From contig DAHVFH010000132.1 of assembly GCA_027317105.1 (NCBI GenBank), forward strand, positions 1 to 64,000: a stretch of DNA of 64,000 nucleotides, written 5' to 3'. Origin of the DNA: Cytophagales bacterium (lineage in GTDB: Bacteria; Bacteroidota; Bacteroidia; Cytophagales; Cyclobacteriaceae). Shown here piece after piece: positions 17,524-26,714 of this stretch (position 1 is the stretch's first letter; each line of letters opens with the position of its first letter). The notes under the pieces are model-generated. The model made no database searches. It had not been told where the DNA came from and was given only the letters and a program-made list of their open reading frames with translations. The position numbers were made by a program, and so were the translations under genes.

Positions 17524-18384
17524 TTATCCAGTGGGGAATGCTCCAAATCCGCTTGTCTGCTTTTGAAGCAATGTACCAGGGGCAAACTCAGCAAATTGCT
17601 TGAATTCACGTAAAAGATGAGAAGAATCGCTGTATTCACAATCAAAGGCAATATCTGACCAACTTTTTTCAGGTGACTTTTTCTTAATTTTCATTGCTTG
17701 TTCAAATCGAACAATTCGAATATACATTTTAGGGGATATGCCTACACGGGTCGTAAAACTACGCTCAAATTGACGAAGACTTAGACAAGCCAATGATGCC
17801 CATTCTGGCAGACTATTTTTTGTAAATGGATCAAGCATCTTAATTGCCACGTGGTCAATTGGTTCTTCTTTGGCAATTCCATAGTTGATCTGTTTATCCA
17901 GAAAGCCCGAAACAATTTCTATCATCTCATCATACGATGATGATTGAATTAATTTAGTGTTGACAAGTTCTATTTCATCTGACAAAAACTCAACTGCATT
18001 TAGTCCTGCATTAACAGTTTTTTTCATCGGAATTTTTAACAAGCGATATAATCCTGTAGGAAGAAAGGCCACTTTTATCAGTAGGTATTCTTTTCCAAAC
18101 TTTAGTCCAATGGGTCTATTTTTTGGGCCCGTGATACTGGCTCTCGGAGCAGTTAGACCCTCTGGATTTACATGGTCAAATACTTGAACATTGTCCCTCG
18201 GATAGAAATAGAGATTTTGTTCTGTATTGGCTAAACAGGTAATAAATGGTTGGGGCAAAGGATCCATCCCATCCCACTTTATATGAAGAATTTGGAATTC
18301 ACGTAGGATACTTTTTTGGGTATCCGAAGGCTCATATTTCCGAAAGAATTTCACAAAGTTTTTGTCTTTTAAAAATTTTACCAA
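17524..18384 (-). CDS. AraC-family transcriptional regulator
   Basis: The 286-residue protein has an N-terminal sensing domain (about 1-160) of the DUF6597 type. Its C-terminal AraC helix-turn-helix domain (about 180-280) shows LACLSLRQFERSFTTRVGISPKMYIRIVRFEQA and WSDIAFDCEYSDSSHLLREFKQF, the two HTH units. The only in-frame start after the preceding stop is TTG at 18384, since no ATG occurs until about residue 40. It therefore uses a TTG start or has lost its ATG. Likely targets are itself or the adjacent methyltransferase-like gene; the inducer is unknown. Confidence 0.85.
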   Translation of the reverse strand: MVKFLKDKNFVKFFRKYEPSDTQKSILREFQILHIKWDGMDPLPQPFITCLANTEQNLYFYPRDNVQVFDHVNPEGLTAPRASITGPKNRPIGLKFGKEYLLIKVAFLPTGLYRLLKIPMKKTVNAGLNAVEFLSDEIELVNTKLIQSSSYDEMIEIVSGFLDKQINYGIAKEEPIDHVAIKMLDPFTKNSLPEWASLACLSLRQFERSFTTRVGISPKMYIRIVRFEQAMKIKKKSPEKSWSDIAFDCEYSDSSHLLREFKQFAEFAPGTLLQKQTSGFGAFPTG

Positions 18385-18715
18385 GAAATCAGGTCATCCA
18401 ATACTTAATATTTTTATCTTAGAATCAAATTGGTTTAATAATTCTAGGTCAAGTACTCTTTTCGAAAATTCTGACTAACACCTTCCAGTTCATTTGAAAA
18501 CCAACCCATCTGTAGTCCTAAGTCCTCATTAGTCGATTGGCTGCTAGGCGATTAGTCGAAATAAGTATATTCATATCGCAAGCACTTGCAAGTTATAGCT
18601 ATAAAAAATTCTCTATCAAGTTAAATATTTTTGTTTCCAACGAAATAGCCCCATTTTTGATGTGGCGGTCCAAGTTCAGCGAACATTTTATTTATCCATT
18701 CAATTGTCAGAGATC
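18385..18715. other. Gene-free stretch with short direct repeats and a small palindrome
   Basis: No convincing gene lies here. ATTAGTCGA occurs twice near 18530-18560, separated by about 13 bases, and ACTTGCAAGT near 18585 is a perfect 10-bp palindrome. The stretch separates the AraC regulator from a truncated NmrA-like gene and may include eroded remains of that gene's missing 3' part, but I could not read a homologous frame. Confidence 0.35.
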
Positions 18716-19048
18716 TTATTTTTCCTTGTTCACTTCGAGGACTCCGTGATGTTTGTAGTTATTACCAATCTTCGTGATGGCATTTACGATGTCCAGATTT
18801 TTGTCAAAAAAACTTTGGGTATTGCCAAGCGTTTCCATCACATAAACCACATCCTCACCTTTGAACGTTGACGCGAGAAATTCAGCATCTTCCATGGTGC
18901 CGATAGCCGCTTTTGCGCCAATGGCTTCAATGTCTTTTTGTCTTTCGGCTTTACGGCTGATCACCGTAACGCTATGTCCTTTTTGCACTAAGGCCTTGGT
19001 CATGGGCTTACTGATATTCCCTAAAGAACCTGTTATTGTAATTTTCAT
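18716..19048 (-). pseudogene. Truncated NAD(P)H-binding (NmrA-like) protein
   Basis: The 110-residue product has a Rossmann N-terminus (MKITITGSLGNISKPMTKAL), a strand-helix pattern with VTVISRK, and a region ending DIVNAITKIGNNYK at about residue 98. The sequence then changes to HHGVLEVNKEK and stops. Members of this family are usually about 280-300 residues, so two thirds of the protein are missing, apparently by deletion or frameshift. The active reductase is unlikely to be made. The start is ATG 19048. It sits in a region with several other damaged genes. Confidence 0.75.
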
Positions 19049-19238
19049 TTTGCTTTATTTAGTTGTTGCTGCAAAGCTCTGCGGAAATCGATGAACAGAT
19101 GTAGCCAAACCCACTTTTGTTGTAGTCAAAATGAAGTTCAACTGTTTGGAGCATGTTGTTCTGCCGTTGCCGCTTACCGGTTGAGCTTTTGCAGTGGGCA
19201 ATAGCGGCTTCGCTGATTTGTGATCAACTCTTGCTTTC

Positions 19239-19861
19239 TTATTGACTGCGCTTTATTATTTTTCCGATTTTAATAAATAGCGCTGACACACCGATAAATA
19301 ATACGATAAGACCAGCACTGTTAGTTAGGACTTTTGATAAACCTAACCTTGCTACGTCAACAAAGGAGTAGGGATAGAAATTAGAAAAATGCCCCCTGAT
19401 TAAAATATAGACTAAGTAAATAAGCGGGTAAATTAACCATTGTGGTATCTGTTGATAAGTGACCGCCATTTTTTGTCCGCGCAAATACCAGCAAACAATA
19501 ACAAGGATTGGTATGATGGAATGAAGTAGTTCATCGACAATCATCTGAATACCTTTCGGCTCCCAAATAGGGCGTAAAATGATTTGATAAATTAACCCCA
19601 CTATAGTTATGTAAACGGTAAGGGCAGTTAAAGTTCCCGGCTTGTCTATGAATGACCAACTGCCATTTTTTTTCTTAATTATAATTAGATACAAGGTAAA
19701 GTAGATGGCGACCAGCGAATTGGTCAAAATTGTAAAAAAGCTAAAAAATCGAATTGTTGTCTCAAGAATTGACGCCACTCTATTCTCGATCATTAAGTAA
19801 TATTGCATCAATACGGCAAACCAGGAAATAGCCGCTAAACTAATTGATAGGTTTTTTTCAT
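19239..19861 (-). pseudogene. Pr6Pr-family membrane protein with frameshift in the start-proximal poly-A run
   Basis: The intact reading from 19811 gives 190 residues with about six membrane segments and the family's WEPKG and DELLHSIIPI motifs. The frame is open further upstream with a plausible first helix (LSISLAAISWFAVLMQ). The only nearby ATG (19861-19859, minus strand) is out of frame by one base. It is followed by seven A residues (19858-19852), and with eight A the protein would read MKKNLSISLAAI and be full length. This is a one-base deletion in a homopolymer, a sequencing error, or a slippage switch. The function of the family is unknown. Confidence 0.7.
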
Positions 19862-19950
19862 CCTGGTCTGTTTTTTTAAAGGTCTAGGTTGTTCGGAGGC
19901 AGGATTAAAAATACTAATTTGTCCTGCGTGACCAAACTAACCTATGAAAA

Positions 19951-19972
19951 CGCTCGATTCTGCGTTCGAGCG
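19951..19972 (-). terminator. Hairpin immediately after the PIN toxin gene
   Basis: On the minus strand CGCTCGA and TCGAGCG form a 7-bp perfect stem (19966-19972 with 19951-19957), followed by TTTTC. It begins one base after the toxin stop codon, as expected for termination of the toxin-antitoxin transcript. The short T-run makes it moderate. Confidence 0.5.
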
Positions 19973-19973
19973 G

Positions 19974-20393
19974 TTATTTGATCTTCTCTTTAAACTTATT
20001 TACAGTCAATATTTCTGTCCTACCATAAATTCCTATCGCCAATAAGTCATTATCACCAGTGACTAAATAATTTGCTTTACTCTCCCTGGATAAGGCTAAT
20101 AGAAAGTCGTCTTTAGAGTCACGGCAGATTTGTTCAATTTTTTTAATCTTTACTTTCTCTGAAACTATTTCCAGTAAAGAAATTAACTCAGTTACTTTTT
20201 CTTGGTTAAAGTACTTTTGGAGTTTTGGCCGTGCGGTAACGATTTTGAGTTCGTTTACTAACTGGACAGTAGTAACCAGTCTTATTTTCTCAGTAACCAG
20301 TAAGTCTTTAAGATTTTGTAATTCCTTGCCGATTAAAAAACTAATCCAAAGATTCGTGTCGATAACTACCTTACTTGCCTTTTGACTTGGCAT
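19974..20393 (-). CDS. PIN-domain toxin of a type II toxin-antitoxin pair
   Basis: The 139-residue putative ribonuclease has the PIN acidic residues in order: D12 (VIDTN), E48 (LVNELK), D95/D96 (DSKDDF), and D114/D116 (TGDND). The family ('putative toxin-antitoxin system toxin component, PIN family') cleaves RNA in a magnesium-dependent manner and is neutralised by the cognate antitoxin. It overlaps the upstream antitoxin gene by 23 bases, which fits translational coupling. All catalytic residues are present, so the toxin looks intact. Confidence 0.88.
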   Translation of the reverse strand: MPSQKASKVVIDTNLWISFLIGKELQNLKDLLVTEKIRLVTTVQLVNELKIVTARPKLQKYFNQEKVTELISLLEIVSEKVKIKKIEQICRDSKDDFLLALSRESKANYLVTGDNDLLAIGIYGRTEILTVNKFKEKIK

Positions 20394-20607
20394 ATAATTC
20401 AGTCCTTACGATTTCTACCTCTTTGTCAATGGTAGCTTGGTCTAAGTCGTCAGTTTTGAAAGCCTTTAAAAGGGCAGTCAGTTTAACGTCAACAAGCTCT
20501 CTTTCAAGTTCTTTTGTAAGGCGTATTTTTTCCTTTTTGGGCAATTGTCGTACTAAGTCCAAAATCTGGTCAAACCCCAAGTCAATATTATAGGTCGCTG
20601 TTTTCAT
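20371..20607 (-). CDS. Antitoxin partner of the PIN toxin
   Basis: The 78-residue, highly charged helical protein (LVRQLPKKEKIRLTKELERELV in the middle) matches the short antitoxins that precede PIN toxins of this type. It overlaps the toxin start by 23 bases. The C-terminal half (EIVRTELYAKSKGK) is likely the toxin-binding tail. Such antitoxins usually repress their own promoter, and a perfect 8-bp-arm palindrome lies about 50 bp upstream at 20657-20673. Confidence 0.82.
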   Translation of the reverse strand: MKTATYNIDLGFDQILDLVRQLPKKEKIRLTKELERELVDVKLTALLKAFKTDDLDQATIDKEVEIVRTELYAKSKGK

Positions 20608-20656
20608 GATTTCAAATTTAACTATTTCTCAGCACTTTTTATTCGTCCCACCGCCT

Positions 20657-20673
20657 GGCACACAATGTGTGCC
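20657..20673. promoter_or_regulatory. Palindrome upstream of the toxin-antitoxin pair
   Basis: GGCACACA-A-TGTGTGCC is a perfect inverted repeat with 8-bp arms, 50 bp upstream of the antitoxin start. A second small one, GGTATC-GAT-GATACC, lies at about 20679-20693. The position suits an autoregulatory operator, but the local sequence is more GC-rich than its surroundings and could be part of a dispersed repeat. Confidence 0.4.
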
Positions 20674-20739
20674 CCGCTTGGGCCCAAAGGTATCGATGAT
20701 ACCGAACTCGGGTTACTCGATTATGAGCAGCTTTTTTAC

Positions 20740-21510
20740 TCAATGATCCGGTTTGATGACAATAACAACTTTAAAGTCTTGTCCATCTTGATTTAGATCG
20801 TTTTGAAGCCCCGTTGGATTCATTATTCGACCCTCTGGATCGTAGGTAAAGCAAATCAATTTTTTACAGTCCGGATGCGCTTTATATTTTGCCTTGTCTT
20901 CAATAAGCTGCTTGCCCAACTCTTTATCATCAAGCCCGACTCTTGTCTTCTTGACTTCAATAACTATTTGTTCGCCTTTTAATAGAAAATCCATTCTTGA
21001 AGAACCACCTGCATAACTTGGTGTCCACTCCTCTTTTCTGATGTCGTTAAAATTTAATTTCAGAATTGCATGTAGTAAATCTTGTACGTCATATTCGTCT
21101 TGAACATCTAGTGTTTTACGTCCACCATGTCTACTCCTCAACTGTATAGCTATTGAATGAAACCTATCAAATACATTGTCCAGTATAACTTCTTTGGTAA
21201 GTGATACTCGTTTCTTTTTAGGTTCAATGCTTTGACATGCCCTTAAGGCTCCAGTAAGAATGGAGTGTTGAATGTCAAAGGAATATTTAGGATGCCCCTC
21301 CATGTCCATTATGTTAAATCTTTTAAATTGTCTAAATGGTGGACTATCCTCCCCATAAGTTTATAGAATGAAATCCTCAACTCTTGTTATCCAAGCTTGA
21401 TATAAGTCTGTTGTTCTTACCCAGGTTTCTCCACTATCCCCACGAGTATAATTATTTTCAAATGAGAATCTATTTCCTTCCTCAAATAATTTATCTGCCG
21501 GTCTGTCCAT
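20740..21510 (-). pseudogene. PD-(D/E)XK nuclease-like protein interrupted by an in-frame stop
   Basis: Reading from ATG 21510-21508 gives 256 codons that stay in one frame to the stop at 20740, except for a TAA at 21361-21363 (VEDFIL, stop, TYGEDSPPFRQF). The downstream part (189 residues from ATG 21309) holds the nuclease core MDFLLKGEQIVIEVKKTR and HPDCKKLICFTYDPEG, typical of a PD-(D/E)XK family often found near defence genes. The matching frame and protein-like sequence on both sides of the stop indicate a nonsense mutation (perhaps AAA to TAA). A restarted C-terminal nuclease fragment might still be made. Confidence 0.75.
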
Positions 21511-21597
21511 AAAAGGTTGTGGATAATAATTCGCTATAAGATTTATACCTATAAGTGATCAATATACATTTGTATTTTGGCCTTTTGGCAATCCCTA

Positions 21598-23856
21598 TCA
21601 CCCCAAACTTATCGGCAGCTCCCTAAACCGTTTTCCGGTGGCGGCAAAAATGGCGTTGGCCAAGGCAGCAGCAACGGGAGGCACGGGAGGCTCACCGGCA
21701 CCGGTAGGTTTTTCATCGCTCTCAACAAAGTGAACAAAAATTTCAGTAGGCGCATCCGTCATCCGCGGAACTTTATAGGTGTCGAAGTTATGCTGCTCGC
21801 TTCGTCCGTTTTTAAAAGTGATGCTGGTCTTGAGTGCGCCACTTAGCGCAAACACAGCACCGCCTTCAAACTGGTTGGTAACGGAGTTGCGGTTCACCAC
21901 CGTGCCACAATCTACTGCATAATGCAACGCAGGGATGGTGATCTTACCGGCATCATCTACAGCCACATGTACCACACAGGCTACGTACGTGAGAAAACTT
22001 TTGTGCGCATAGATGCCCATGCCTTGTCCCTTCGGTAATTTTTTTCCCCATCCGGATTTGTCGCGCACCAACTCAATTACATTTCGGAGGCGTTTGGTGC
22101 TCCACGGAAATTTATCCAATGGCTCGCCATAATTTTCAAATTTGTCAACGACCAATTCATGAAGGGCAAGGTTTCGATCCGGTCCGAGCAGATCGATCAA
22201 GTTTGCAGCGGGATCCATGCCTCGGTAACTGGCGATTTCATCGAGCATACTTCCGATGGCAAAAGCATGTTGGATGTTGCAAACCGAGCGCAGCCATCCA
22301 ATTCGTGTTCTGGCTTTCGCTTCATGCGATTCGCATTGTATCGCAGGAATGTCGTAAGGAAAATCCACCATACCCAATTGCAGTTCACCGCCACTGGGTT
22401 CGAGTTCTTTTTCGCTGGTGGTGCCACCGATGGGTGGAAAAACACTGCGATGGTTCCAACCGGTAACTTTCTTTTGTTTATCGAAGGCCACGCGGATGTG
22501 TTGTACGCTTACGGCATGAAAGAAATCGTTGGCCAAATCATCTTCGCGTGTCCAGATTACTTTTATAGGCATGCCTGTTTCTTTCGCGAGCATGGCAGCT
22601 TCCACCACAAAATCGGGTTTGGATTTTCGTCCGAAGGCTCCACCCAGCAAAGTCACATTCACGGTTACGTCTTCGGCCTTCAGTCCAAGGGAAGAAGTCA
22701 CCGAGTCGCGCGCCCATTGTGGGGATTGCACAGGCGCCCAAACTTCGCACTTGCCATCTTTATAAACGGCCAAGGCATTGGGTGGTTCCATGGGTGCATG
22801 CGCCAGATGGGGAATCACAAACGTGGACTCCAGCACTTTACTCGCTCCGGCTATGGCAGCATCCATGTTTCCCTGCGACCGCCTGATCTTGCCTTTCTTT
22901 TTTGCGCTGGCTTTCATCTCGTTGATGTAAGCTGCTGTATCGTAATCTCCGTTAACACCAAAATCCCATTCTATTTCCAATTCTTTTCTCGCACTGATTG
23001 CCGTCCAGGTATTGTTGGCAATGATGGCGATGCCACCCATCGGCACGTGAAATTTGGCGGGGAAACCGGAGGCGGGGAGTTCCACAATTTTTACTACGCC
23101 AGGAATGGCTTTGGCCTTGTCGGCATTAAAAGATTTTACTTTCCCTCCTGCCACAGGGCAACGCGCGATGACGGCATATTTCATGCCCTCATATTTTGCG
23201 TCCAGGCCATAAGTGGCTGTTCCGTTTACAATAAAAGGGGCATCGTACGTGCCGAGTGATTTGCCGATGTATTTCCAATCGGCTTTGTCTTTCAATTTTA
23301 TTTCTTCGTCTTTCGGGGCTTTTAGTTTTGAGGCGGCCTCGGTCAACTCTTCAAAAGCGATTTTTTTTCCGGTAGTGGCGTTTACCACTTCATGGTTCAG
23401 GGCTTTGCATTCCGTCACCGAAACGTCCCACTGGTTGGCAGCAGCTTGCTCCAGCATTTGCCTTGCGGAGGCTCCTGCCTTACGCATTGGTTCAAAAAAC
23501 ATGCGCATGGAGAACGAGCCATCCGTATTTTGGTCGCCATACTTCTTGTCATCGCCCACCGCTTGTACTAATTTCACTCGCGACCAGTCGGCTTCGAGTT
23601 CATCGGCCAGCACCATCGGTAGGTTGGTGCGAATACCCGTTCCCATTTCCTGACGATGCGTTACGATGGTCACAGATCCATCACCATTGATGGTGAGGTA
23701 AACATTGGGGGAAAAGGAAACGCCCGACTTCTTGGGTGAGCACTGCATTTGCAAACCAAGGATTATTCCGGTTGCGGTAATGCCCGTGGCTTTTAGAAAC
23801 GTACGTCTGTCTATTTTCCGGATGACGGTTTCTTCGGATGTGGATTGTGATTTCAT
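21598..23856 (-). CDS. Periplasmic molybdopterin oxidoreductase large subunit (isoquinoline 1-oxidoreductase beta-like), orphan
   Basis: This 752-residue xanthine-oxidase-family molybdenum hydroxylase subunit has a Tat signal with twin Arg 17-18 (DRRTFLKA), followed by a Cys at 39 that does not fit a good lipobox. Molybdopterin-binding segments include GTGIRTNLPMVLADEL, LLGGAFGRKSKPDF and the C-terminal GAGEPPVPP, with the catalytic Glu at about 722. It would need a 2Fe-2S small subunit, but none is adjacent, so it may share the IorA-like protein encoded at 62.6-63.1 kb. The likely reaction is oxidation of an aldehyde or N-heterocycle using water, with electrons passed to a cytochrome. Confidence 0.85.
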   Translation of the reverse strand: MKSQSTSEETVIRKIDRRTFLKATGITATGIILGLQMQCSPKKSGVSFSPNVYLTINGDGSVTIVTHRQEMGTGIRTNLPMVLADELEADWSRVKLVQAVGDDKKYGDQNTDGSFSMRMFFEPMRKAGASARQMLEQAAANQWDVSVTECKALNHEVVNATTGKKIAFEELTEAASKLKAPKDEEIKLKDKADWKYIGKSLGTYDAPFIVNGTATYGLDAKYEGMKYAVIARCPVAGGKVKSFNADKAKAIPGVVKIVELPASGFPAKFHVPMGGIAIIANNTWTAISARKELEIEWDFGVNGDYDTAAYINEMKASAKKKGKIRRSQGNMDAAIAGASKVLESTFVIPHLAHAPMEPPNALAVYKDGKCEVWAPVQSPQWARDSVTSSLGLKAEDVTVNVTLLGGAFGRKSKPDFVVEAAMLAKETGMPIKVIWTREDDLANDFFHAVSVQHIRVAFDKQKKVTGWNHRSVFPPIGGTTSEKELEPSGGELQLGMVDFPYDIPAIQCESHEAKARTRIGWLRSVCNIQHAFAIGSMLDEIASYRGMDPAANLIDLLGPDRNLALHELVVDKFENYGEPLDKFPWSTKRLRNVIELVRDKSGWGKKLPKGQGMGIYAHKSFLTYVACVVHVAVDDAGKITIPALHYAVDCGTVVNRNSVTNQFEGGAVFALSGALKTSITFKNGRSEQHNFDTYKVPRMTDAPTEIFVHFVESDEKPTGAGEPPVPPVAAALANAIFAATGKRFRELPISLG

Positions 23857-24614
23857 GATTTCGGATAGTTGCTAGGTAAATTTAGTTTTTTTATTTGATT
23901 GTAGGATTTCATTTTGAGAGCATTTCAAATGCCTTTGCAATTTAGGTAGCTCCTCTGGAGCTAGCGTTAATTTCTGGATTTCATTTCTATAAAAAGGAAG
24001 TCCCTCCTGGACTAACGCGTTTTTGTTGTGAAGTATCGTTTCGCGCTTCGCGGACGGTACGCATTTACACGAGTGTCTTAACCATTCAAGTTCTCAGGTT
24101 CAACTGATGACATCCTCAAATTAAGGATTCCATTATAAACACGAAGGTCGCATCGTCCCTGAAAACATGAGACGATGCTTGACGAGAACCCTTCCATCCG
24201 GGCGGGCAATCTCTTTCCCAATAATTGTAAGGAATTGGGGATCGCTTCGTCCCTCCCTCCTCCCTAGCTGGCACTCGCGATGACATTAGCTTATTATATA
24301 CTATATTGGAGATGACTTCGGGTGATTCACGTCTTTGTAAGCACCTGCGTGGAATTGCGCGGTTGCGCGAAGCAATCTTGCGCTGGGTTTATGGTGATAG
24401 GGCCTGGCCCGTCCGACCATTCCATCCGGGCAATCTCCTTCCTGATAGCTATCGGGATTTTAGATTGGAAGAAAGATTCTGGTGTCTCCCCATGAATTGC
24501 ATTTTTTCCCTCTAACCGATCAAGGAAATTGAGTAGCGAAGACAAGAATTATTGTTTAGTATTGGATAAAAGATCAATATTTTAAATTCATGTTTCACCT
24601 CTAATTTGCATCTC
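23857..24614. repeat. Intergenic stretch with REP-like repeats
   Basis: No convincing gene lies here. TTCCATCCGGGC followed by CAATCTC occurs near 24188 and again near 24420. GGGGATCGCTTCGTCCC near 24235 and GCGCGAAGCAATC near 24363 are opposed halves of the GATTGCTTCG-type element that I remember from many Bacteroidota intergenic regions. CCTGATAGCTATCGGG near 24440 is a near-perfect 16-bp palindrome. Copies elsewhere in the genome would confirm a repeat family. Confidence 0.45.
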
Positions 24615-26021
24615 ATGATTTCGAAAAATTCGTCCCGTAGGGGATTCATCAAAAAAGCAGTTGGATCCGCGCTTGCCACAGCAGCCATGCCATCGGTTCT
24701 TCTGGGAAATGACAATAGAAATGTTGTTGAATTAAAAGCCACCCCATTGGAGAAAGAAAGATATACGGCCAACGAGCAGATAAATGTGGCGGTTATTGGT
24801 ATGGGCATTATGGGCCATAACAATGCGGCAACGACTGTTCAGATTCCGGGTGTGAAATTGGTGGCGGCATGCGATCTCTACACCGGCCGGTTGGATCATG
24901 CGAAAGAACTCTATGGAAAAGATTTGTTTACCACCAAAAATTATAAAGAGATCCTCGACAGAAAAGACATTGATGCAGTGATCATTGCTACATCCGATCA
25001 TTGGCACGACCGGATTTCTATTGAGGCGATGAACAAAGGCAAGCACGTATATTGCGAAAAGCCAATGGTGCATCATATTGAAGAAGGTGAGGCCGTGATA
25101 GCCGCGCAAAAGAAAACGGGTAAAGTATTTCAGGTGGGCAGCCAGCGGGTAAGTTCTATTGTCACCCTAAAAGCAAAAGAAATCTTTGAGTCAAACATAA
25201 TAGGGGACTTGGTGTTGGTAGAAACTTGGACTGACCGACAAGGGCCAAATGGTGCGTGGGAGTATTCAATACCTACAGATGCTAAAGCAAACACAGTCGA
25301 TTGGGATAATTTTTTAGGCGATGCCCCTAAGGTCGCTTATGATCCTGTTCGTTTTTTCAGATGGCGGAATTATCAAGATTATGGTACCGGTATGGCCGGT
25401 GATCTTTTTGTTCATTTGTTTTCAGCTCTCCATACGGTGACAAGTTCAAAAGGGCCAAACAGGATTTATTCTTCAGGAGGACTACGTTATTATAAAGATG
25501 GGCGTGACGTTCCCGATGTGATGACCAGCATTCACGATTACCCAGCCTCCGATAAGCACTCCGCCTTTAATTTGCAAATGCGTGTGAATTTTGTGGATGG
25601 TTTTCATGGAAGTGAGCGCCTTCGCCTGGTTGGCTCGGATGGGGTCATCACGGTAGGATGGGGTTCTGTTAAGGTAGAAAGAAGTATCACCCCAAAAGCA
25701 CCGGGCTACGGAGGATGGGATTCGTTCAATACGTTTTCAGAAGCCCAACAGAAAGAGTACGAGAAGTGGTACAAAGAAAAATACCCTGCTGAAAAACCAA
25801 CAATGGTAGAACCGGGTATGGAATACAAAGCCCCCGAACATTATAATGCGAATATTGATCACCACTTGTCTTTCTACAATGGAATCCGGAAGGGAACGCC
25901 CATCGTGGAGGATGCGCTTTTCAGCATGCGGGCAGCAGGGCCGGCACTGGCTTCTAACAAAAGTTATTTCGAAAAGAAAATTATCAATTGGGATCCGGAG
26001 AAGGCAAAATTGATTGCCTAA
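24615..26021 (+). CDS. Tat-exported Gfo/Idh/MocA-family oxidoreductase
   Basis: The protein has about 468 residues from ATG 24615; a TTG at 24606 would add three. The Tat signal has twin Arg 8-9 (SRRGFIKKA) and a hydrophobic stretch ending near SVLLGND. The NAD(P)-binding Rossmann fold follows with VAVIGMGIMGHNNA and CDLYTGRLDHAKELYG. The signature EKPM (HVYCEKPMVHH) carries the catalytic Lys. The C-terminal part is the GFO_IDH_MocA alpha/beta domain. Exported members often have tightly bound cofactor and act on sugars or inositols; the substrate is unknown. It is a single-gene unit upstream of the YceI gene. Confidence 0.87.
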   Translation: MISKNSSRRGFIKKAVGSALATAAMPSVLLGNDNRNVVELKATPLEKERYTANEQINVAVIGMGIMGHNNAATTVQIPGVKLVAACDLYTGRLDHAKELYGKDLFTTKNYKEILDRKDIDAVIIATSDHWHDRISIEAMNKGKHVYCEKPMVHHIEEGEAVIAAQKKTGKVFQVGSQRVSSIVTLKAKEIFESNIIGDLVLVETWTDRQGPNGAWEYSIPTDAKANTVDWDNFLGDAPKVAYDPVRFFRWRNYQDYGTGMAGDLFVHLFSALHTVTSSKGPNRIYSSGGLRYYKDGRDVPDVMTSIHDYPASDKHSAFNLQMRVNFVDGFHGSERLRLVGSDGVITVGWGSVKVERSITPKAPGYGGWDSFNTFSEAQQKEYEKWYKEKYPAEKPTMVEPGMEYKAPEHYNANIDHHLSFYNGIRKGTPIVEDALFSMRAAGPALASNKSYFEKKIINWDPEKAKLIA

Positions 26022-26163
26022 TATTCCGGTAAATCGGTTTTTTCGTAGATAGAGATTAATGTTGATTTTTAAAGGGAAATGTCAGATTCTACCCACAGCT
26101 CGGTGAATTTCTTTTGCAGCCTACCTTGTTTTTGTACATTCGATTTTTAATTGCAAAAGATTT

Positions 26164-26700
26164 ATGAAGAAATTGGGGTTCATGATTGTGGGGTTTATGA
26201 GTTGTTTCCTCGTGAACGGCCAAAAATACACCACTGATAAAAGTACAGTCAAGTTTTTCTCTCATGCGGCACTTGAAGACATTACCGCAGTCAACGATGA
26301 ATCGAGTAGTATTTTCACCGCGACCAACGGAGAAGTAGTTTACGCTATTCCGATCAAAGAATTTCAATTTGATAAACCGTCAATGGCAGAGGAATTTAAT
26401 GGCAAGTATTTGGAGAGTGATCAATTTCCGAAAGCTACTTTTCAAGGTAAGGTTTCTGGTTATCAGCCCGCTGCTGTTGGCGCACAAAAGGTTACAGTGG
26501 CTGGTAAACTTACTATTCATGGTGTGACTCAAGAAGTTCAAATACCCGGTACCGCAGAAAATGTAAATGGCGTTCTCACCATGAAATCAGTTTTTATAGT
26601 GAAGCTCGAAGACTATAAAATTGAAGTTCCCAAATCGCTAAGCCAGAAAATTGCCGAGCAGGTGGAGGTAACCATCGAATTTATTTACAAACTGCTATAA
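26164..26700 (+). CDS. YceI-family lipid-binding-like secreted protein
   Basis: The 178-residue protein has a signal peptide (cleaved after VNGQ, about residue 20). It is followed by the YceI lipocalin-like barrel: STVKFFSHAALEDITAVND, EFNGKYLESDQFPKATFQGKV, GKLTIHGVTQEVQIPG and a final VTIEFIYKL strand. YceI proteins bind isoprenoid-like molecules in a hydrophobic pocket and are periplasmic; the cargo here is unknown. It follows the Gfo/Idh/MocA gene by 142 bp and may be transcribed separately. Confidence 0.88.
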   Translation: MKKLGFMIVGFMSCFLVNGQKYTTDKSTVKFFSHAALEDITAVNDESSSIFTATNGEVVYAIPIKEFQFDKPSMAEEFNGKYLESDQFPKATFQGKVSGYQPAAVGAQKVTVAGKLTIHGVTQEVQIPGTAENVNGVLTMKSVFIVKLEDYKIEVPKSLSQKIAEQVEVTIEFIYKLL

Positions 26701-26706
26701 GAATAT

Positions 26707-26714
26707 TATTTTTG
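26707..26714 (+). promoter_or_regulatory. -7 element before the symporter group
   Basis: TATTTTTG matches TAnnTTTG and begins seven bases after the YceI stop. The expected -33 site holds TTA instead of TTG. The distance to the symporter start (TTG 26802) is about 90 bases, so the group would have a real leader. Confidence 0.4.

Noticed and set aside
22159..23259. Long plus-strand open frame (366 codons) over the oxidoreductase gene
   Set aside because: It is antisense to a clear molybdopterin subunit with all family motifs; the product has no domain and an odd Cys/His/Phe-rich composition.
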